DNA from: Domibacillus tundrae
GTDB taxonomy: Bacteria; Bacillota; Bacilli; Bacillales; Domibacillaceae
NCBI RefSeq assembly: GCF_000970675.1
Contig: NZ_LAJA01000004.1
Coordinates: 62,001-126,000 of the forward strand
Length of the DNA stretch: 64,000 nt
Direction: 5' to 3'
Each line of letters opens with the position of its first letter. Within the stretch, counting starts at the first letter, position 1. The notes beneath the pieces are model-generated. The model was not told the DNA's origin and did no database searches. It worked only from the letters and a program-made list of their open reading frames with translations. This document shows, in pieces, positions 50,863 through 58,499 of the stretch. The position numbers and the translations under genes were made by a program.

Positions 50863-51172
50863 ATGGAAGAGAAAAAAGTTAAGATCCCGCCGTATGTCCG
50901 AAAAGATGTGGAGGAGTAGCTGTCGGAAAGAGGTATCTTTGACCAAGTGCAACAGACGCGTGAGGGAAAAGCAAAGAAAGAGTGAGAAGAAAAATGAAGA
51001 AAAAGCGTCCGGTGTATATAACTATGACTGGAATGGCAAGCTCATTGAGGAGCTGTCAAAAGTGGAAGTGCCGATGCCTTTAATAAAGAAAATCTTTGAG
51101 ATCTTCAACCGACATCTTGAGTGGGATGAATCGAGGGTTATTAGAACGAACGGTAAGAAAAAGAGTAAATAG
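50863..51172 (+). pseudogene. Broken small gene (in-frame stop plus frameshift)
   Basis: ATG at 50863 opens MEEKKVKIPPYVRKDVEE and meets TAG at 50917. The same frame continues sensibly as LSERGIFDQVQQTREG to TGA at 50983. A related reading then resumes one frame over as GVYNYDWNGKLIEEL... to the stop at 51172. A Trp codon changed to TAG plus a one-base indel would explain this. Alternatively a 92-codon ORF from 50894 is expressed alone. No family recognised. Confidence 0.45.
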
Positions 51173-51300
51173 GATAAAGGATGAGTAAAAATGAAGTGCA
51201 GCCCTCCCTGTAGGTCTACTAAATCCGCATGGCAGCAAATTCTCCATTGTTAAGGCAATGATCTGAAAACATCGAACATTATTTTTTTTGTCTTCATGGC

Positions 51301-51329
51301 TTGAAATTGGCTTTATTTAGAAATATGAT
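51301..51329 (+). promoter_or_regulatory. SigA promoter for the sce7726-like gene
   Basis: TTGAAA (51301-51306), 17 bases, TATGAT (51324-51329). The start codon is only about 18 bases past the -10 box, so the leader must be very short. Confidence 0.6.
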
Positions 51330-51346
51330 GTATTTGGGTGATAGCG

Positions 51347-51916
51347 ATGGAATTATTAAATGATTTAAAAGTGAGGGCGCTGCTCACAAATGAACTGATC
51401 AGTATATATGGCGATTGTGAAGATACAAGAATTATAAATGAGCTTGGTTTGGATTTTGGGGCGGCCAGAGTGGATATAGCAGTGGTAAACGGGATAATGC
51501 ATGGATATGAGATAAAAAGTGATTTGGACACCCTTAAAAGGCTGCCGCGCCAGATGGAATATTACAATAGAGCGTTTGAAAGAATGACAATTGTGGTGTC
51601 TAGAAAATATCTTTTAGAAGTGAAGACCCTTGTGCCGGAATGGTGGGGCATTAAGATTATCAGCGCAGATCAGTCAAGATTGGTTAATGTGAGAAAAGGA
51701 CGCCGAGTGTCTTTTCAAGATCCTGAGATCATCATCAAGCTACTGTGGAAAAAAGAACTTGAAGGCTTGATTGACCATTTAGGTTTACCGAAATCTTTGA
51801 AAAAAATGAGAAAAAAGCAGCTCCTGTCTTTTTTACAAGCAGAAGCTGATTTTGAAGTGATCAAGGCTTATGTCTACTCAACGCTCAAGAGTAGGGACAA
51901 CTGGAGGGAAATTTGA
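51347..51916 (+). CDS. sce7726-family protein
   Basis: About 189 residues from ATG at 51347 (GTG 51338 also in frame). It matches the sce7726 pattern: RIINELGLDFGAARVDIAVVNGIMHGYEIKSDLDTLKRLPRQMEYYN. The spacing VDIAVVN-x(6)-EIKSD looks like a PD-(D/E)XK nuclease core with D and E-x-K. Function is undescribed. It converges with, and overlaps by 39 bases, the beta-like gene on the other strand, a pairing seen for sce7726/sce7725-type genes. Confidence 0.75.
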   Translation: MELLNDLKVRALLTNELISIYGDCEDTRIINELGLDFGAARVDIAVVNGIMHGYEIKSDLDTLKRLPRQMEYYNRAFERMTIVVSRKYLLEVKTLVPEWWGIKIISADQSRLVNVRKGRRVSFQDPEIIIKLLWKKELEGLIDHLGLPKSLKKMRKKQLLSFLQAEADFEVIKAYVYSTLKSRDNWREI

Positions 51917-52939
51917 TAATTGGGCAATGGTAGTTTCAATATGGTGATTCACGCCGATTGCTATAGGCTTTTGATGGTCACCGATAGTGATTTCTCGATT
52001 AGCGCATTTTTGGATTTCTCCATCTCCAAAAGAGAAATCAGCACCTGGATAAAAATCCTGCTCCACTAATTCCTGACATACTTCGTGGAATGTAAATTCC
52101 CCATCATCCCCGATAAGTTTTGACTTTGCAATCCAATAGTCAGTTTCAGTGGAGTAGAAAATTTTTACATAAGAATTATAATGGTTAAATCCGGTTAGAA
52201 CTTCACCTTTCAACCTCGTAGTATAGTCCCCGAACTTTAAATCTGAGTTCTGAGCTTTTAATTCAAGAAACGTATTAAACTCTGTGCGCGGTCCAATTAA
52301 AGTGAGAGAGTGGGACTCAGCGTCACTTGCATTTTCCGGACAAGCTGTTGCTAGATACACCATGTGAGCGTGGTTAATTCTTGAAAACTCATGGATCGTG
52401 TTCTGGATCCTTCTCGATGTGGTGGGATGGTCGAAAAAGTCTAAGATGATTGTTACCTCAACACTGCCATCCACTGGGTCTAAATCGTTTCTCAGTTTTT
52501 GTACGACAAACGGGTCAAACGATTCTTGGAAATCATGACACCGTACTCTAATAGCGATTTCTTGGTATCCAGATTCAAGAACGGAACGGATCAACCAATA
52601 TGGTGAATCATGTTGAAAGCAAGGGATTACATCCAGTTCTTCATCCCGCATTTTTCGCAAGCAATGCTGTACTAAATTTTCCCCGGTTGTTGAGGTCAGT
52701 TGGTCTTCTTCTCCAAGTTCCTCTAAGGCACAGTTAAAGTCATAAATAAATTTAGTTTCTTTAACACGTTCCTTTAAATAGCGTCCTAGCGTTTTGAAAG
52801 ATGCCTCCCAATTTTGTAAGTTCGCCCTTTTGACTCTTTTCGATTCAATGATCGGAATCAATTTCTGCCGTGACTCTTCCTTTAACTCCTTTAAAGCCTT
52901 CATTTCATTGTTGGAATTTTTCAATAATGGATAGTACAT
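51878..52939 (-). CDS. Beta-family (T4 beta-like / sce7725-like) protein
   Basis: 353 residues from ATG at 52939, chosen because GGAGGAGG lies five bases upstream on the minus strand and the product then starts MYYPLLK like its family; the frame is open further upstream by chance. Visible segments are KLIPIIESKRV and VEVTIILDFFDHP. The role is unknown; the family is common in phages and islands. Overlaps the tail of the sce7726-like gene. Confidence 0.7.
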   Translation of the reverse strand: MYYPLLKNSNNEMKALKELKEESRQKLIPIIESKRVKRANLQNWEASFKTLGRYLKERVKETKFIYDFNCALEELGEEDQLTSTTGENLVQHCLRKMRDEELDVIPCFQHDSPYWLIRSVLESGYQEIAIRVRCHDFQESFDPFVVQKLRNDLDPVDGSVEVTIILDFFDHPTTSRRIQNTIHEFSRINHAHMVYLATACPENASDAESHSLTLIGPRTEFNTFLELKAQNSDLKFGDYTTRLKGEVLTGFNHYNSYVKIFYSTETDYWIAKSKLIGDDGEFTFHEVCQELVEQDFYPGADFSFGDGEIQKCANREITIGDHQKPIAIGVNHHIETTIAQLSNFPPVVPTLER

Positions 52940-53159
52940 AAAATCCTCCTCCATGAAGTTATTTGTCACATAAATACCATTCGTTATGTAGTTGAAAATT
53001 CCTTCTTTTTTTGTATTTTTTTGATTTATTTTGATGAAATATGGAATAAATAGGCGCGATAACCTAGACTGGAAATTAATTTTCGCTTGAATACAAGTAT
53101 AAACAAATGAATATAGCTCTCCACGCTGAAAATATCTATAATATAAGTGAGGTGAGAAA

Positions 53160-53912
53160 GTGGATAGTTTAATTTCTTTGATTATTTTCACACTGCCGGG
53201 TTTGCTGGCTTATTTTTGGATTAATTTATTCGGATTGACACCGACCACAAAACGGGACAGCAGCGAAGTAGTAGCATTAAGTGCGTTACTTTGGATACCG
53301 ATCGTCTCGATTGTATTATTTATCTATCAAATATTAGCCTGGGTTTCTAATTGGGAGATTATTGATCCATCTTTTGACGTCCCTATAGTAAAACAAGATT
53401 GGATGTTGATGGGGGGCAAGATCGCAGACATCAATAAGCTTTCTGATAATATATGGTTTCTTTTATACTATGTTGTTTCTAGTATAATAACGAGCTTTTA
53501 CGTGGCTCGGTGGGTTTCCAATAAAGGATATAAGTTTTTAATGGATAAGGTAAATATGGTAAGAGAAGAAAATGGGATAGCGCCCTTTTCAAGCAAAACT
53601 ACGGTTTGGAATGAGATGTTTTTAGGGAACGCCGGACAAATTGTGGAGTACTGTAAAGTAGAGGATGTTAATTTTAGCTTAATTGGATCTCTGGTAAACG
53701 TGCCGCGAGCACATGAAGTGGAAAAAGGTATTGTATTAGATGGTGTGGCACATTGGACAAGAGTAATGGAATACTACAATGTGCCAGTTGATAAAGTCTA
53801 TATAGATACTAGTACGGGAGTAACCATAAAAATATATAATTTAGAAGGGGCCTTAGAGGCCCAATCTCTATTCAATGAACGTCTAGAAAACGGTTCTATT
53901 TCTTTGGAGTAA
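53160..53912 (+). CDS. Membrane protein resembling DUF6338
   Basis: 250 residues with three hydrophobic helices in the N-terminal half (FTLPGLLAYFWINLFGL; ALLWIPIVSIVLFIYQIL; WFLLYYVVSSIITSFYVA) and a soluble C-terminal domain containing WNEMFLGNAGQIVEY. GTG at 53160 follows GAGGTGAGAAA. The 220-base AT-rich gap shared with the divergent beta-like gene must hold both promoters. Membrane proteins beside nuclease-like genes are frequent in defence cassettes, but no role is proven. Confidence 0.6.
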   Translation: MDSLISLIIFTLPGLLAYFWINLFGLTPTTKRDSSEVVALSALLWIPIVSIVLFIYQILAWVSNWEIIDPSFDVPIVKQDWMLMGGKIADINKLSDNIWFLLYYVVSSIITSFYVARWVSNKGYKFLMDKVNMVREENGIAPFSSKTTVWNEMFLGNAGQIVEYCKVEDVNFSLIGSLVNVPRAHEVEKGIVLDGVAHWTRVMEYYNVPVDKVYIDTSTGVTIKIYNLEGALEAQSLFNERLENGSISLE

Positions 53913-53933
53913 CACCTGAAGATGGTTTAATAG

Positions 53934-54032
53934 TCATCGAGGGCTTATCAGCCGAGTTTTGGGTACCGGGTTTGATAGTCATTGATGGCTTATTCAGGGA
54001 TTTTCCAATATTGACAACTCTTTTAGTCATTT
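53934..54032 (-). CDS. Very small ORF with an ideal ribosome site
   Basis: 32 codons on the minus strand, starting MTKRVVNIG, preceded by AGGAGGTG six bases upstream. After the stop, a near copy of the internal KPSMTIKP coding segment continues one base out of frame. An ancestral 44-codon gene with two repeats may have suffered a one-base insertion. Function unknown; the ribosome site is the main evidence. Confidence 0.4.
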
Positions 54033-54149
54033 ATTCCACCTCCTTCTAACCAATAATATAAAATTTGTTATTGGTTGAGCAACATTAACATTCAGTAGGA
54101 GGCGATCTCCACTTTTAGTCACTTATTAGATTTATGGAGGTGAAAATAA

Positions 54150-54512
54150 TTGGAAATTATGGATTACTTAAATAAAAGCTCCCAAATCACCCTCTTAGAT
54201 ACATTGCTTATTGCTGTGACTTCTTCTATCTTATCTATTATTTTGGTAAACCTTTCTAAAGCTTCTTTTTTAGTGGGTGGTCGGTGGCTTTTAAAATTAA
54301 TTAAAGTGACTTATCATAAGGCGACTTATCAAAGTAGATACAATAGAAGGCTCAAGAAGGGGGATTTAACTACCCGAGAATATGTACAGTTTTGTGATAA
54401 AGAAAGAGATGGAACGATCAGCGAATTGGAATTGCACGCATTAAATAAAGTAAAAGAATCATTGGAAAAGAGACAAACAGAGAAACAAAAACAGTATGAG
54501 AAAAGTGAATGA
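54150..54512 (+). CDS. Small membrane protein with an EF-hand-like loop
   Basis: 120 residues; TTG at 54150 lies seven bases after GGAGGTG. One or two hydrophobic helices (LLIAVTSSILSIILVNL) precede a basic linker. The loop DKERDGTISELE has acidic or polar ligands at EF positions 1, 3, 5, 9 and 12 with Gly 6 and Ile 8. It ends in a charged helix. It is the last gene of the element, with a terminator overlapping its stop codon. No family recognised. Confidence 0.6.
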   Translation: MEIMDYLNKSSQITLLDTLLIAVTSSILSIILVNLSKASFLVGGRWLLKLIKVTYHKATYQSRYNRRLKKGDLTTREYVQFCDKERDGTISELELHALNKVKESLEKRQTEKQKQYEKSE

Positions 54513-54545
54513 AAAAACTCATACTTTTTCTCATACTGTTTTAAA
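54491..54545 (+). terminator. Terminator overlapping the last element gene
   Basis: ACAGTATGAGAAAAGT pairs with ACTTTTTCTCATACTGT and is followed by TTTAAAT; the stop codon lies in the loop. Confidence 0.75.
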
Positions 54546-54622
54546 TAAATATAGACTATTATAATGGAAGAATTTAATCATAGCCTTTAATGGCTGATTT
54601 CCTTATAGGTATATTTATCAGC

Positions 54623-54651
54623 TTGTACCTATAAACGATATCCTTTATTAT
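54623..54651 (+). promoter_or_regulatory. Hybrid promoter at the right junction, reading into ymfK
   Basis: TTGTAC (54623-54628) belongs to the element end, and TATTAT (54646-54651) lies in the att core plus one flanking base. The spacer is exactly 17. Before integration the -35 position would be TTTTAA. Confidence 0.4.
54638..54650. repeat. attR candidate core
   Basis: ATATCCTTTATTA, identical to 40156-40168. On the chromosomal side it forms part of a dyad, ATCCTTT ... AAAGGAT, which would be restored on excision. Confidence 0.65.
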
Positions 54652-54701
54652 AGTAAAAGGATCAATGACTGAACGAGGGCATGCCGTAATGGAGGAATAT
54701 G

Positions 54702-55493
54702 ATGGTGAAAAGAGAATACTACCTTGAATACAAAATTAAAAAAAACCGCCCTGGCCTGCTCGGTGATATTTCATCCTTGCTTGGTATGCTGTCGATCAAT
54801 ATTGTGACAATTAACGGTGTAGACGATAAAAGCCGTGGCTTATTGATGCGAGCGGAAAGCGAAGATCAAATTAAGCGTCTTGAATCGATTTTACACACAA
54901 TGGACACCATTGAAGTCGTAAAGCTGCGCGAACCAAAACTGCGCGATAAAATGGCTGTGCGGCATGGCCGCTATATTGAGCGGGACGCGGATGACCGGAA
55001 AACATTTCGCTTTGTACGAAGTGAGCTTGGACTTCTTGTTGATTTTATGGCAGAATTGTACAAAATGGATGGACACCGATTAATCGGCATTCGCGGCATG
55101 CCAAGAGTCGGCAAAACCGAATCGATCGTTGCTGCAAGTGTATGTGCGAATAAAAAATGGCTGTTCATGTCGTCGACAATGATTAAACAGACAGTTCGTG
55201 AACAATTATTGCGCGATGAATACAGTCCGAAAAATATTTTTATTTTGGATGGTGTTATTTCTGCTAATCGTGCTGGTGAAAAGCATTGGCAGCTTATTCG
55301 TGAAGTAATGCAGCTTCCGGCGGTAAAAGTCGTGGAACACCCAGACGTATTTGCAGAAAACAGCCACTATTCAATTGATGATTTCGACTATATCATTGAG
55401 CTCCGCAACGAACCGGATGAAGAGATTACGTATGAGGCGGTCGAAAAAAACAACATGTTTCAGGACTCGGAGTTCGGTGGGTTTAACTTTTAA
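54702..55493 (+). CDS. ymfK: DUF3388 protein YmfK
   Basis: About 263 residues. It has an N-terminal ACT-like region (LLGDISSLLGMLSINIVTINGVD) and a P-loop-like GMPRVGKTESIVAA in the middle. ATG at 54702 is favoured over 54699 by distance from GGAGG. Function unknown; strongly conserved in Bacillaceae and normally adjacent to ymfJ, from which the element separates it. Confidence 0.88.
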   Translation: MVKREYYLEYKIKKNRPGLLGDISSLLGMLSINIVTINGVDDKSRGLLMRAESEDQIKRLESILHTMDTIEVVKLREPKLRDKMAVRHGRYIERDADDRKTFRFVRSELGLLVDFMAELYKMDGHRLIGIRGMPRVGKTESIVAASVCANKKWLFMSSTMIKQTVREQLLRDEYSPKNIFILDGVISANRAGEKHWQLIREVMQLPAVKVVEHPDVFAENSHYSIDDFDYIIELRNEPDEEITYEAVEKNNMFQDSEFGGFNF

Positions 55494-55511
55494 TATTGGA
55501 AGGTGTTATGG

Positions 55512-56393
55512 GTGACAGAATTAGGGAGAAAATTAAAGGAAGCGCGCGAATCAAAAGGGATGTCACTGTCTGACGTTCAGGAATCGACGAAAATTCAAAA
55601 GCGGTATCTTGAAGGCATTGAAGAAGGGGCTTATGACATTATGCCGGGCAAGTTTTATGTCCGGGCGTTTATTAAGCAATATGCAGAAGCAGTCGGGTTA
55701 AATGCAGAAGAATTATTTGAAGAGTTTAAAAGCGAAGTGCCATCCTCTAAAGAAGATGAAGTGCCGCTTCGGCCAACAGGGACCGCTGCCGCTGCTGATC
55801 AGAAGACACGTGTTGATGCGTCCAAACCCGTTCGCGAGTCTTCTAAATTGCTTGATTACTTGCCAAAGATTTTAGTAACAGCTTTTATTATCGGCGCACT
55901 CGTTTTAGTGTATGTACTTATTCCGAAAAGCGGATCTGAAAGTGATCCAGCTGTAGAAGAAGAAGTGCAAGTAGAAAAAGAACCAACAACAGAAGAACCG
56001 GCTGTAGAAGAAACACCTGCTGCTGAAGAAGAGCCTGTTGTGGAGGAAGAACCTGTACCAGCTGCACCAGTACAGACACTTTCGGCGGTTTCAACAAGCG
56101 GACGCCAGACGGTGTATGAACTTTCGGGCGCAAAAGCGTTTGAAGTGGCAGTTGCGTCAAAAGGTGAAACATGGATTGAAATTACAGACGGAAGCGGCAA
56201 AAGTTATTTCAGCGGCATGCTCGCAAACGGTCAAACCCAAACACACAACATGACTGGTCAAAAGGAAGCAAGGATTAAAGTCGGCTTTGCACCGGCTACC
56301 GTTATTACGGTGAATGGCGAAACACTTGCGTATAAGCTGCCAGCGGATGGGCAAGTGCTGCAGGATATTATTATTCGCCCGAAAGCACAATAA
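55512..56393 (+). CDS. ymfM: RodZ-like cell-shape protein YmfM
   Basis: About 293 residues. An N-terminal HTH_25 domain (LGRKLKEARESKGMSLSDVQESTKIQ) is cytoplasmic. A single membrane helix near residues 117-136 (ILVTAFIIGALVLVYVLI) follows. A Glu/Val/Pro/Thr-rich spacer leads to a C-terminal DUF4115 domain outside the cell. GTG at 55512 follows GGAAGGTG. Expected to link MreB to the envelope. Confidence 0.88.
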   Translation: MTELGRKLKEARESKGMSLSDVQESTKIQKRYLEGIEEGAYDIMPGKFYVRAFIKQYAEAVGLNAEELFEEFKSEVPSSKEDEVPLRPTGTAAAADQKTRVDASKPVRESSKLLDYLPKILVTAFIIGALVLVYVLIPKSGSESDPAVEEEVQVEKEPTTEEPAVEETPAAEEEPVVEEEPVPAAPVQTLSAVSTSGRQTVYELSGAKAFEVAVASKGETWIEITDGSGKSYFSGMLANGQTQTHNMTGQKEARIKVGFAPATVITVNGETLAYKLPADGQVLQDIIIRPKAQ

Positions 56394-56417
56394 CGGTCGT
56401 TTCTGGAGGGAATAGTT

Positions 56418-56996
56418 TTGAATTTACCTAATAAAATAACCATTTCACGCATTTTAATGATTCCATTCTTCATCTTAATTATGTCAGTTGATTTTGGCTG
56501 GGGAATGGTTCGCGTGTTTGGTACAGACATGCCGGTTGAACATTTAATCGGAGCGCTTCTTTTTATTGTGGCATCTACGACGGATTGGATCGACGGCTAC
56601 ATTGCCAGAAAGTACAACCTCGTCACAAATTTCGGCAAGTTTCTTGATCCGCTTGCTGACAAGTTGCTTGTATCGGCGGCGCTCATTATTTTAGTGGAGC
56701 TTCAATTGGCGCCGGCGTGGATTGTCATTGCGATTATTTGTCGTGAATTTGCGGTGACCGGGCTGCGTCTTATTTTAGCGGAAACCGGTGAAGTTGTAGC
56801 TGCGAATACGCTTGGGAAAATTAAAACGTGGACGCAGATTATTGCAATAGCTGTATTATTGCTGCATAATGCACCTTTTGAAAGCATGGGCATTCCGTTT
56901 GGGGATTTTATGCTTTGGATTGCATTGTTCTTTACACTTTGGTCTGGATGGGATTACTTTAAATTAAATAAAGATGTTTTTAAAAACTCGAAATAA
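56418..56996 (+). CDS. pgsA: CDP-diacylglycerol-glycerol-3-phosphate 3-phosphatidyltransferase
   Basis: Commits CDP-diacylglycerol to phosphatidylglycerol. It has the CDP-alcohol phosphotransferase motif DG-x2-AR-x8-G-x3-D-x3-D in DWIDGYIARKYNLVTNFGKF and the residues after it. 192 residues with several membrane helices. TTG at 56418 follows TGGAGGGAATAGTT. Confidence 0.95.
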   Translation: MNLPNKITISRILMIPFFILIMSVDFGWGMVRVFGTDMPVEHLIGALLFIVASTTDWIDGYIARKYNLVTNFGKFLDPLADKLLVSAALIILVELQLAPAWIVIAIICREFAVTGLRLILAETGEVVAANTLGKIKTWTQIIAIAVLLLHNAPFESMGIPFGDFMLWIALFFTLWSGWDYFKLNKDVFKNSK

Positions 56997-57005
56997 CAAT
57001 AAGGC

Positions 57006-57127
57006 AGGCTGATTGAAAACGCTTGTCTTTCAAGACGCGCAGCCGTGCGAGGAGCGGAGTGACCGTGAGGGGTCATGAGCACCGGAGCCGGCAAGCAACG
57101 CAGAAAGCGAGCGTTTATCAACAGCCT
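57006..57127. repeat. Short element with terminal inverted repeats before cinA
   Basis: The left arm GGCTGATTGAAAACGCTTG (from 57007) and the right arm AGCGAGCGTTTATCAACAGCC (to 57126) are imperfect inverted repeats of about 22-25 bases. They enclose a GC-rich core with GCCGTGCGAGGAGCGGAG. MITE- or REP-like; no ORF. A single copy in this window. Confidence 0.6.
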
Positions 57128-57129
57128 GA

Positions 57130-57160
57130 GGCACCTTGGATTTCCAATGGTGCCTTTCGT
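57130..57160 (+). terminator. Hairpin after pgsA
   Basis: GGCACC-TTGG pairs with CCAA-TGGTGCC, followed by TTTCGT; a weak terminator. Confidence 0.5.
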
Positions 57161-57185
57161 CTACCAAAAGGGGAGTATACATACG

Positions 57186-58421
57186 ATGAATGCTGAAATT
57201 ATTGCTGTAGGATCAGAATTATTGCTTGGCCAAATTACGAATACCAATGCCCGCTTTTTATCGCAGCACCTAGCAGAAATTGGCGTGAATATTTATTATC
57301 ATACCGTTGTCGGTGACAATGGAGAGCGGCTTGAAGATGCTGTGAAACTTGCAAAGCAGCGTGCGGATCTTATTATTTTTTCTGGGGGACTCGGACCGAC
57401 TAAGGATGACTTGACGAAAGAAACAATTGCCCATTTAATTGGGACGACCCTTGAATACAACGAAGATGCGCTTCAAAGCATTGAGGCATACTTCACGAAG
57501 ACAGGCCGCGTCATGACAGAAAACAATAAAAAGCAGGCACTTGTTATAAAAGATAGTATCGTTTTGACAAATGATAATGGAATGGCGCCTGGCATGTTCG
57601 CCAAAGCGGATGGAACGTATTATATGCTTTTGCCTGGTCCGCCGCGTGAAATGCAGCCAATGTTTTTAAACTATGGGCGCCCGGAAATTTTAAAAACGAT
57701 GGAAAAAGTGGAGCGGATTGAATCAAGAGTATTGCGTTTCTTTGGGATCGGTGAGTCTACTCTTGAGACAGAAATTGATGATATTTTAATGAAGCAGACG
57801 AATCCCACGATTGCCCCGCTTGCAGGAGATGGAGAAGTGATTTTGCGCATTACAGCAAAACATGAATCTCCCGAAGAAGCCTATCGCTTGATTCAGCAGG
57901 CGGAGGATGAAATTTTGGAACGGGTCGGCACTTTTTTCTATGGATACGAAGAAACTACGATTGCCGCTGAACTGGCCGCAAAGCTTAAAGAAAAGCAAGT
58001 TACGATTGCGGCGGCGGAAAGCCTGACTGGCGGCTTGTTTTTAGGAGAGTTGACAGGCATTCCCGGTACAAGCGCTTTTGTAAAAGGCGGCATTGTTTGT
58101 TATACAAACGAAGTAAAAGAACAAATCTTGCAAGTGAAAAAAGAAACATTAGCCACTCACGGTGCAGTCAGCGCTGAATGTGCAAAAGAATTGGCCGAAA
58201 ATGTGCGCAAGTTATGCGGATCGCAAATTGGAATCAGTTTTACAGGAGTCGCAGGTCCAGATGCGCTCGAAGGACATGAGCCGGGTACTGTATTTTTGGC
58301 GATTGCATCAAAGGGAAAGGAAACGATCATTCACCCCTTGAAAATGGCCGGAAGCCGTACGGGAATCCGGAAACGCACGGTTAAATACGGATGCCATTAT
58401 TTGCTTCAAATGATTGATTGA
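57186..58421 (+). CDS. cinA: Competence/damage-inducible protein CinA (NMN deamidase family)
   Basis: 411 residues. The N-terminal molybdopterin-binding-like domain starts [15 protein letters not shown] with [15 protein letters not shown]. The C-terminal nicotinamide-nucleotide amidase domain has [10 protein letters not shown] and [12 protein letters not shown] at 57186 matches the homologue's AEIIAVG start; the longer open frame into the repeat is not coding. Normally followed directly by recA. Confidence 0.94.
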   Translation: MNAEIIAVGSELLLGQITNTNARFLSQHLAEIGVNIYYHTVVGDNGERLEDAVKLAKQRADLIIFSGGLGPTKDDLTKETIAHLIGTTLEYNEDALQSIEAYFTKTGRVMTENNKKQALVIKDSIVLTNDNGMAPGMFAKADGTYYMLLPGPPREMQPMFLNYGRPEILKTMEKVERIESRVLRFFGIGESTLETEIDDILMKQTNPTIAPLAGDGEVILRITAKHESPEEAYRLIQQAEDEILERVGTFFYGYEETTIAAELAAKLKEKQVTIAAAESLTGGLFLGELTGIPGTSAFVKGGIVCYTNEVKEQILQVKKETLATHGAVSAECAKELAENVRKLCGSQIGISFTGVAGPDALEGHEPGTVFLAIASKGKETIIHPLKMAGSRTGIRKRTVKYGCHYLLQMID

Positions 58422-58437
58422 ATGTTCAGATAATAGA

Positions 58438-58466
58438 TTGACGTTTTTTGGGAAAATCGATATACT
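58438..58466 (+). promoter_or_regulatory. SigA promoter for metY
   Basis: TTGACG (58438-58443), a 17-base spacer, TATACT (58461-58466). The leader is under 30 bases, too short for an S-box or T-box riboswitch. Confidence 0.75.
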
Positions 58467-58499
58467 TACGACGAACATACTAGATCAGGGGGGATTTGC

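Larger units (their letters stand above)
40156..54650. mobile_element. Integrated element, phage-satellite (PICI)-like, between ymfJ and ymfK
   Basis: About 14.5 kb splitting a conserved gene pair and bounded by ATATCCTTTATTA at each end. The order is integrase and repressor (minus), then Xre, excisionase-like, small genes, primase/helicase, iterons, prohead protease and AT-rich cargo (mostly plus). No portal, capsid, terminase, tail, holin or lysin gene is seen, and no conjugation genes. Size and order match phage-inducible chromosomal islands of Firmicutes; a strongly reduced prophage is the alternative. Confidence 0.75.

Noticed and set aside
52940-53191. N-terminal extension of the beta-like protein
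   Set aside because: The open frame lacks a ribosome site, while the ATG at 52939 has GGAGGAGG and matches the family's start.
40156-54650. Integrative conjugative element
   Set aside because: No relaxase, coupling protein or VirB4-like ATPase is seen; the primase/iteron/protease set points to a phage satellite.
57075-57185. N-terminal extension of CinA
   Set aside because: The frame runs through the TIR element and a hairpin; the conserved start AEIIAVGSE lies just after the ATG at 57186.
58467-58499. SAM or T-box riboswitch in front of metY
   Set aside because: The space between the promoter and the start codon is too short for either structure.
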